DNA from: a virus
Virus record (IMG/VR): IMGVR_UViG_3300002460_000091
Span: 1-34,582 of that record
Strand: one strand, 5' to 3'
DNA: 34,582 nucleotides
Under the pieces are notes generated by a model. The model saw only the letters and a program-made list of their open reading frames with translations. It was not told the origin of the DNA and made no database searches. The translations under genes were made by a program, and so were the position numbers. Below, one piece after another: positions 31,212 to 34,582 of the stretch. Numbering within the stretch: the first letter of the stretch is position 1; every line of letters begins with the position of its first letter.

Positions 31212-31219
31212 GGTGGCTC

Positions 31220-31861
31220 CTATGCCGCGCGTTTTTTTAACTGCTTATCCAAATCGTATAGACGGCGCATTAGTTTGAATGCTTCCCATGCGTCGTCTAG
31301 TTTTGGGTAGTGATGATGGGAAAAATCGCCGCCCTCTTTTGAGAACCGGCAAAGATGATAGCCGCCCGTGATTGGGAACGTAGGATAGTTTTCTTCCCAA
31401 AGCGCACCATAGGCAGCTAGTTGTATTAGATAATCTTGATAAATTGCATTACTGGATTTCCAATCCAAAAGCACAAGTTTCCCGTCAACCTCACCGATAG
31501 CATCGAGCGTGCCGCCAAAGTCATGTTTAGCGCTGGTGAGAGAAACTTCGGAGTGTTTGATTTCTAGTTTTGTCGTCTTTTCCCAAGTAAGATAGGCTGA
31601 ATACGCAGCGCGGGCGTTGCCAATCAATTCAGGATCAGCCTCCCCGCTCCATTCTTCGCCGCGCAAGTGAGCCTCGACCATTTGATGTGCTAAAGTTCCT
31701 GCATTAGCAGCCTTGTCTCGCTCCGCGCGGTAGTCCTTGCCATCTATGCCTAACTGCCAAGCCCAATGGATCAGCCCGCCGGAATCCTTAAAGCGGCCAA
31801 TAATAGATGTTACGGACGGAAGACGAGTCCCTATCTTGTTTTTATAGACTTGAGTCGCCAT
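31220..31861 (-). CDS. PD-(D/E)XK exonuclease, 213 aa
   Basis: ATG 31861 overlaps the upstream stop (TGATG). Motifs in order: AGTLAHQMVEAH with His59, FGGTLDAIGEVDG with Asp120, LVLLDWKSS with Asp133 and Lys135, then DYLIQLAAYGALWEENYP. This is the RecB/Cas4-type PD-(D/E)XK nuclease fold. It would resect double-stranded ends to supply single strands to ERF. No Cys cluster of the iron-sulfur type is present. Confidence 0.85.
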   Translation of the reverse strand: MATQVYKNKIGTRLPSVTSIIGRFKDSGGLIHWAWQLGIDGKDYRAERDKAANAGTLAHQMVEAHLRGEEWSGEADPELIGNARAAYSAYLTWEKTTKLEIKHSEVSLTSAKHDFGGTLDAIGEVDGKLVLLDWKSSNAIYQDYLIQLAAYGALWEENYPTFPITGGYHLCRFSKEGGDFSHHHYPKLDDAWEAFKLMRRLYDLDKQLKKRAA

Positions 31862-32094
31862 CACTCCCCCTCCGTTGCATCTTTCAACTGCCGGATTATC
31901 CCGCGCAGTTCCTCGATCTTCTGAATGAAAATCATTTCCCGCTCTGTCGGTACAACACCAGCCCGCAACAGTTCATCGACGATGCTTTGAACGGTATGGG
32001 GCGGATCACGCCATAGGTTCTCACGAATTGGTATGATGACGCATTCATGGTCTAGCGCGCGGGCAAGATCGGCGGGGTTGCCGTCGTTGGCCAT
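31861..32094 (-). CDS. Small protein with C-terminal helix, 77 aa
   Basis: ATG 32094 lies inside the upstream gene, a 43-base overlap. The N-terminal part MANDGNPADLARALDHECVI and WRDPPHTVQSIVDELLRAG is followed by a helix (EREMIFIQKIEELRGIIRQL), perhaps a coiled coil. There is no known motif. It is coupled to the nuclease gene, so it may be its partner. Confidence 0.55.
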   Translation of the reverse strand: MANDGNPADLARALDHECVIIPIRENLWRDPPHTVQSIVDELLRAGVVPTEREMIFIQKIEELRGIIRQLKDATEGE

Positions 32095-32306
32095 GGCTCT
32101 TGATCCTTCTCTGCTGTAACCCTCCCGATCCGTTCAATCATCCCGTTAATTTCCATTAGCGCCCGCACATGCGCCGCCGACATGCGCCGCCTATACTCGC
32201 GGAGCTTCTTGTCGTGAATGATCTGTGCCGCTACGGCGAATACAATCGCTGCCGCTAGAACAGCGCAGATGATGACGATTAGGGTTTGCTCGAAGGTCAT
32301 TATCAT
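32052..32306 (-). CDS. Small single-helix membrane protein, 84 aa
   Basis: ATG 32306 (or 32300) overlaps the upstream stop. A hydrophobic helix (about 9-28, LIVIICAVLAAAIVFAVAAQ) is followed by a basic helix (IHDKKLREYRRRMSAAHVR) and a proline-rich end. A short membrane protein in an early region could be an inhibitor, anchor or toxin-like protein; nothing in the sequence decides this. Confidence 0.55.
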   Translation of the reverse strand: MIMTFEQTLIVIICAVLAAAIVFAVAAQIIHDKKLREYRRRMSAAHVRALMEINGMIERIGRVTAEKDQEPWPTTATPPILPAR

Positions 32307-32530
32307 TCGCCACTGTCAACTTGCACGCGGAATTTTGCGTGCTTGAGTGCCGTTAAAAACTGCTTCATTCTTTTCTCAGGTATAGTCCATTGAATATCGC
32401 GCATTAGCGTAGGAAGAAATGTGCCGCTACCTTCTAGCTTAGCGCGGTAGCGGTTGGCGATGCGATTGGCTTCGGCATCGCGATGAAAATCGTGGCCATG
32501 AATTTTGTAGAAAGCAGTTATTGTTGTCAT
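32303..32530 (-). CDS. Small alpha/beta protein, unknown, 75 aa
   Basis: The frame reads MTTITAFYKIHGHDFHRDAE, then ANRIANRYRAKLEGSGTFLP and MKQFLTALKHAKFRVQVDSG. It alternates strands and helices and has a His-rich N-terminus (HGHDFH). The order resembles the small 85-aa protein encoded further down. No function is known. Confidence 0.55.
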   Translation of the reverse strand: MTTITAFYKIHGHDFHRDAEANRIANRYRAKLEGSGTFLPTLMRDIQWTIPEKRMKQFLTALKHAKFRVQVDSGE

Positions 32531-32543
32531 CGTTTCATTCCTT

Positions 32544-32789
32544 CTATTTGCTCAAGTTCACTTTGCCGATTAGCTGGTCACGTTCATGCCGATCCCAAAA
32601 ATAAAGTTCTCTCGCTACTGGAATTATATAGCCGTGCGTTGTTGGTAGTCCTTGGCGCTCTTGAAAGGCTCGCGCCCGCTCAAGATATGATTCGCGTTCA
32701 GCGGTAGTGAGTTCACGCCATAAACGATTATCTTGCGGGCGGATTATCCCCGCTTGTTCGAGAGCGTATGCAAGACCGCGAGTATTCAC
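32544..32789 (-). CDS. Small helical protein, unknown, 81 aa
   Basis: GTG 32789 overlaps the preceding stop by 4 bases. The sequence LAYALEQAGIIRPQDNRLW, then TTAERESYLERARAFQERQG and ARELYFWDRHERDQLI, is helical and charged, typical of phage early proteins of unknown function. A 13-base gap separates it from the next gene. Confidence 0.55.
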   Translation of the reverse strand: MNTRGLAYALEQAGIIRPQDNRLWRELTTAERESYLERARAFQERQGLPTTHGYIIPVARELYFWDRHERDQLIGKVNLSK

Positions 32790-33286
32790 GTCTCACCGCC
32801 TTTCTGCTTGGGGATGGCGGCGCGGGCTTTCTTGGCGGCGATGTACTTTCCCCGTCGTAAATCTCTGCGACGCTTGCGTTCTGTCTCGAATGCTTCCTCG
32901 AATGCGTTCATCGCCGTGGTATCATATTCAGGCCGATGACCTGTAATGAGGTGATCTTGTTCGATCTGTTCTTCGACAAGCCGCCAAGTCTCAGCGTCGT
33001 ACTCAGCCTTTGTCATTGCTCGATTAAGCATTTCATCGGGGTCGCACGGAAATACAGCGTTGCCCTGATCGGCAAGAATACATTGCCGCGCTTCCTTTAA
33101 CGCCGCGATCAAGTCGGCATGGCACATGCTAGAGCGAGTCTCGGCCACGACCATCATGCGCGCTGTATTTATAGCCGCCTTGATATTGATGGTCTTGTCG
33201 CGAGGCCCAGCGTGACTAATCTTTATTGCCGAGAGTTCTGCGAACTTCGGGAGCGGCGTACGCGCTGGCTTGGTAGTGGAGGTCAT
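32786..33286 (-). CDS. First gene of the leftward operon, unknown, 166 aa
   Basis: ATG 33286 follows GAGAGGAACC. The N-terminus is basic and proline-rich (STTKPARTPLPKFAELSA). The middle has helices (NTARMMVVAETRSSMCHAD, LIAALKEARQCILADQGNAV), and the C-terminus is rich in Arg/Lys (ERKRRRDLRRGKYIAAKKA). It has no known motif. As the promoter-proximal early gene it might be a regulator or host-takeover factor, but this is inference. Confidence 0.6.
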   Translation of the reverse strand: MTSTTKPARTPLPKFAELSAIKISHAGPRDKTINIKAAINTARMMVVAETRSSMCHADLIAALKEARQCILADQGNAVFPCDPDEMLNRAMTKAEYDAETWRLVEEQIEQDHLITGHRPEYDTTAMNAFEEAFETERKRRRDLRRGKYIAAKKARAAIPKQKGGET

Positions 33287-33318
33287 TGGTTCCTCTCTGA
33301 TCGGGAGCGGTCTCTGTT

Positions 33319-33330
33319 GTCTATGTAGAC
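33319..33330. promoter_or_regulatory. Palindrome over the leftward -10 (operator candidate)
   Basis: GTCTA-TG-TAGAC is a 5+2+5 inverted repeat that covers the -10 box of the leftward promoter. It overlaps a GACCTAC motif (33328-33334) that recurs in the rightward promoter (33429-33435). Confidence 0.4.
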
Positions 33331-33350
33331 CTACGGTTAACTGCTGTCAA
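33322..33350 (-). promoter_or_regulatory. Leftward early promoter
   Basis: On the minus strand TTGACA (33350-33345) is a perfect -35, with TACATA (33327-33322) as -10 after 17 bases. The -10 matches consensus weakly, so activation or repression is likely. It would start the leftward operon about 30 bases before ATG 33286. Confidence 0.5.
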
Positions 33351-33371
33351 CAGTAACCTTACATAAGTTAA

Positions 33372-33385
33372 TCACAACTTTGTGA
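33372..33385. promoter_or_regulatory. Central palindrome between divergent promoters
   Basis: TCACAA-CT-TTGTGA is a perfect 6+2+6 inverted repeat midway between the two -35 boxes (33350 and 33414). Its position suits an operator acting on both promoters. Confidence 0.45.
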
Positions 33386-33413
33386 ACGCCCATTTTACGG
33401 GCCTTTCTATGGG

Positions 33414-33442
33414 TTGACAGGAGTTAATGACCTACCTATTGT
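33414..33442 (+). promoter_or_regulatory. Rightward promoter, predicted leaderless start
   Basis: TTGACA (33414-33419) is separated by 17 bases from TATTGT (33437-33442). The next ATG begins 8 bases after the -10 (33450), so the transcript would start at or within a base or two of the start codon. No ribosome site is visible upstream of this ATG. Confidence 0.6.
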
Positions 33443-33449
33443 AACCGCC

Positions 33450-33623
33450 ATGACAGCGAAGGTTCTACTTTCGGTTAAGATACCGCCTGAGCATTTGGTG
33501 GGGCTAGAGAAACTGGCGCTCAAGGATGACCGCCCACTGCCTGAATACGTTCGGGAGCTAATCCGTGGTCATTTGAGGACGGAACCCACTGTAGCGCCAC
33601 CGGAAGGTGAGGAAACACGCTAA
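33450..33623 (+). CDS. Ribbon-helix-helix regulator, 57 aa
   Basis: MTAKVLLSVKIPPEHLVGLE followed by LALKDDRPLPEYVRELIRGH has the strand-helix-helix pattern of Arc/CopG-type proteins; the C-terminal 12 residues are acidic and loose. I chose ATG 33450 since a TTG 36 bases earlier lies inside the -35. Position next to a divergent promoter with palindromes indicates an autoregulated repressor that controls the leftward operon, as lambda cI does from a leaderless transcript. No lysogeny genes are visible in the window. Confidence 0.7.
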   Translation: MTAKVLLSVKIPPEHLVGLEKLALKDDRPLPEYVRELIRGHLRTEPTVAPPEGEETR

Positions 33624-33641
33624 CCAATGGAGGCTTTAGGG

Positions 33642-33755
33642 GACTGTGGCGGCGTGGATGGACACGCAGGGAGAAGATCGGCAGCTTCGGCTTTGTATCT
33701 ACAACTCCCGTCCGTAGCCGGAATTCGGAGCCGGTATCAAGCCCGGCCCACAGTC
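33642..33755 (+). ncRNA. Candidate structured RNA with tRNA-like geometry
   Basis: GACTGTGG (33642-33649) pairs perfectly with CCACAGTC (33748-33755). Two bases after the 5' strand is a hairpin GCGTG-GATGGA-CACGC (33652-33667). GGGAG (33669-33673) pairs with CTCCC (33705-33709) around an inner AGC-TTCG-GCT hairpin. The last arm GCCGG-TATCAAGC-CCGGC (33730-33747) stacks directly on the closing stem. Layout recalls acceptor, D, anticodon-like, variable and T arms, but the 31-base central loop is not an anticodon loop, and alternative pairings exist (CGGCT/AGCCG). A 44-codon frame (33627-33761) spans it. Confidence 0.35.
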
Positions 33756-33757
33756 AC

Positions 33758-33770
33758 CTAGAGTCTCTAG
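33758..33770. promoter_or_regulatory. Palindrome CTAGAG-T-CTCTAG
   Basis: A perfect 6+1+6 inverted repeat lies 2 bases after the closing stem of the structured region and about 30 bases before the next start codon. It may be a regulatory site or the end of the RNA; no T-run follows. Confidence 0.35.
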
Positions 33771-33801
33771 CGCGGTAAGTGAACTTAAAGGGAGAACGCA
33801 A

Positions 33802-34113
33802 ATGATCCGCCAAGGCGATGTTCTAATTGTTCCAGTGGAAGAAATTCCGGCCACTGCTGAAGTCGTTGAGCGCGAGAATAGTTGTATTATTCTTGCTCAT
33901 GGCGAGGCCACCGGCCACGCGCACAAGATCAAGGATCAGCACGCCGCGCTATTTCGTGACCCAAAACTCATGGCGGTTTTCTTACACGTTACAGGAAACG
34001 GAGTGGCTATTGAACATGACGAGCACGACACAATCATCGCGCCACCCGGTAAGCATCAGGTTATCCGCCAACGTGAATATTCCCCAGGGGCAATCCGCAA
34101 TGTCACAGACTGA
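33802..34113 (+). CDS. Conserved His-rich small protein, 103 aa
   Basis: ATG 33802 follows AAAGGGAGAACGCA. RQGDVLIVPVEEIPATAEVV, ILAHGEATGHAHKIKD, EHDEHDTIIAPPGKHQVIRQ and REYSPGAIRNVTD are motifs of a widespread family found in phages and bacterial genomes, function unknown. The protein is beta-rich with several histidines, as in small cupin-like barrels. It overlaps the start of the ARD-repeat gene. The pair occurs together in several phages as I recall, which suggests a joint role. Confidence 0.7.
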   Translation: MIRQGDVLIVPVEEIPATAEVVERENSCIILAHGEATGHAHKIKDQHAALFRDPKLMAVFLHVTGNGVAIEHDEHDTIIAPPGKHQVIRQREYSPGAIRNVTD

Positions 34114-34582
34114 CTTAGAACGCTACACCGAGGCATGTAACTATCCAGGTCAACTCAACGAGTCTGCTGTTGAGCGGCACTTACGAGAATATTTATTGGC
34201 GTTAGGCGTTGACCGAACGATTGTAAGACTGCGGCAGAATTGGACATTAGACGAGCACCCATCTTTGGCGCGGTCAATTGATGGGATAATAAAGAATTTT
34301 TCTAATCGGCTAACACCACCTCACGCTACCCGCGATGCCCGCGTTGCCCGCGTTGCCCGCATTGCCCGCGATGCCCGCGATGCCCGCGATGCCTGCGATG
34401 CCGTCGATGCCCGCGATGCCCGCGATGCTCGCGATGCCCGCGTTGCCCGCGATGCCCGCGATGCTCGCGATGCCCGCGATGCCGTCGATGCCCGCGATGC
34501 CGTCGATGCCCGCGATGCCCGCGATGCTCGCGTTGCCCGCATTGCCCGCGATGCCCGCGATGCCGTCGATGCCCGCGATGCC
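34100..34582 (+). CDS. Protein with tandem Ala-Arg-Asp repeats (partial)
   Basis: ATG 34100 overlaps the preceding stop by 14 bases. The unique N-terminal 77 residues (TDLERYTEACNYPGQLNESA, REYLLALGVDRTIVRLRQNW, SLARSIDGIIKNFSNRLT) are helical. From residue 78 the protein is a run of (R/C/V)-(D/V/I)-A triplets to the window edge, 28 units so far. The gene continues outside. Similar phage proteins have a short helical head followed by AR/DA-rich repeats, with unknown function. A long charged helix is the expected structure. Confidence 0.65.
   Translation, partial: MSQTDLERYTEACNYPGQLNESAVERHLREYLLALGVDRTIVRLRQNWTLDEHPSLARSIDGIIKNFSNRLTPPHATRDARVARVARIARDARDARDACDAVDARDARDARDARVARDARDARDARDAVDARDAVDARDARDARVARIARDARDAVDARDA
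34331..34582 (+). repeat. 28 tandem 9-bp repeats, unit CGCGATGCC
   Basis: The unit CGC GAT GCC recurs in frame without interruption to the window end, with variants GTT or ATT for GAT, GTC or TGC for CGC, and GCT for GCC. Larger blocks repeat too: the order GTT, ATT, GAT, GAT occurs near 34350 and near 34530. The array continues past the window. Confidence 0.9.

Noticed and set aside
33388-33402. GCCC-ATTTTAC-GGGC as a terminator between the divergent promoters
   Set aside because: Only 4 bp and no clear T-run; it lies between the two promoters, where a terminator would serve no visible transcript.
33627-33761. 44-codon frame starting MEALGDCGG over the structured region
   Set aside because: The putative ribosome site is too far away and the strong inverted repeats explain the sequence better; conservation would decide.
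34321-34542. Minus-strand frame of Arg-Ala-Ser repeats
   Set aside because: It is the mirror of the 9-bp coding repeat; the plus frame has a unique N-terminal domain and a coupled start.
34331-34582. CRISPR-like array
   Set aside because: The units are 9 bp with no spacers and encode protein in frame.

Overview
The window is part of a tailed double-stranded DNA bacteriophage genome. A long rightward late block (about 1-23067) holds tail, adaptor, nozzle, ejection and lysis genes. A convergent leftward early block (about 33286-23214) meets it, and a short divergent rightward block begins at 33450. The adaptor genes, a P22 gp10-like nozzle gene and two very large ejection-type genes point to a podovirus-like particle. 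Family resemblances (DUF3380 muramidase, the ERF module, short tail-fibre proteins) suggest a Gram-negative, probably alphaproteobacterial host; this is inference. Terminase, portal and capsid genes would lie to the left, outside the window. I see no integrase, DNA polymerase, helicase or primase.

Late block. Positions 1-6369 carry small structural and tail-fibre-like genes, including a glycine-rich protein, a fibre with a recognisable hinge, and a protein built of eight W-x(5)-PVR repeats. Positions 6366-11568 carry two head-tail adaptor proteins and the large nozzle protein, interrupted by two AT-rich free-standing HNH-AP2 endonuclease genes on either side of one structural gene. Positions 11568-19490 carry short fibre-like proteins, a KxGSKKA-type small protein, a GNAT-like protein and two large ejection proteins. 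A region of three small hairpins with identical CGC loops precedes a further fibre gene. A lysis cassette (21060-23067) follows: small membrane protein, muramidase with a C-terminal membrane hairpin, overlapping spanin-like pair, and two more membrane proteins. It ends at a strong terminator.

Leftward block. It starts at a promoter near 33350 and encodes small unknown proteins, a PD-(D/E)XK nuclease, an ERF annealing protein, an HNH protein, more small proteins and an alpha/beta-hydrolase-like protein. A second strong promoter (27766-27737) drives a winged-helix protein, a ribbon-helix-helix protein and a set of envelope-directed genes: a two-helix membrane protein, a secreted SLT lytic transglycosylase, an RlpA-like lipoprotein, a DUF1353 protein and a C39-like cysteine peptidase. 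A third promoter near 24025, flanked by two palindromes, serves the last two genes.

Right end. Between 33287 and 33449 lies a compact divergent switch with palindromes and a predicted leaderless ribbon-helix-helix repressor gene. Downstream is a candidate four-armed structured RNA (33642-33755) with partial tRNA-like geometry, then a conserved small protein and a protein ending in at least 28 tandem 9-bp Ala-Arg-Asp repeats that run off the window.

Gene-free stretches are all below 300 bases: 4709-4776 (nothing seen), 19558-19669 (hairpins), 23068-23213 (terminators), 23966-24118 (promoter and palindromes), 27711-27782 (promoter), 33287-33449 (switch), 33624-33801 (candidate RNA).
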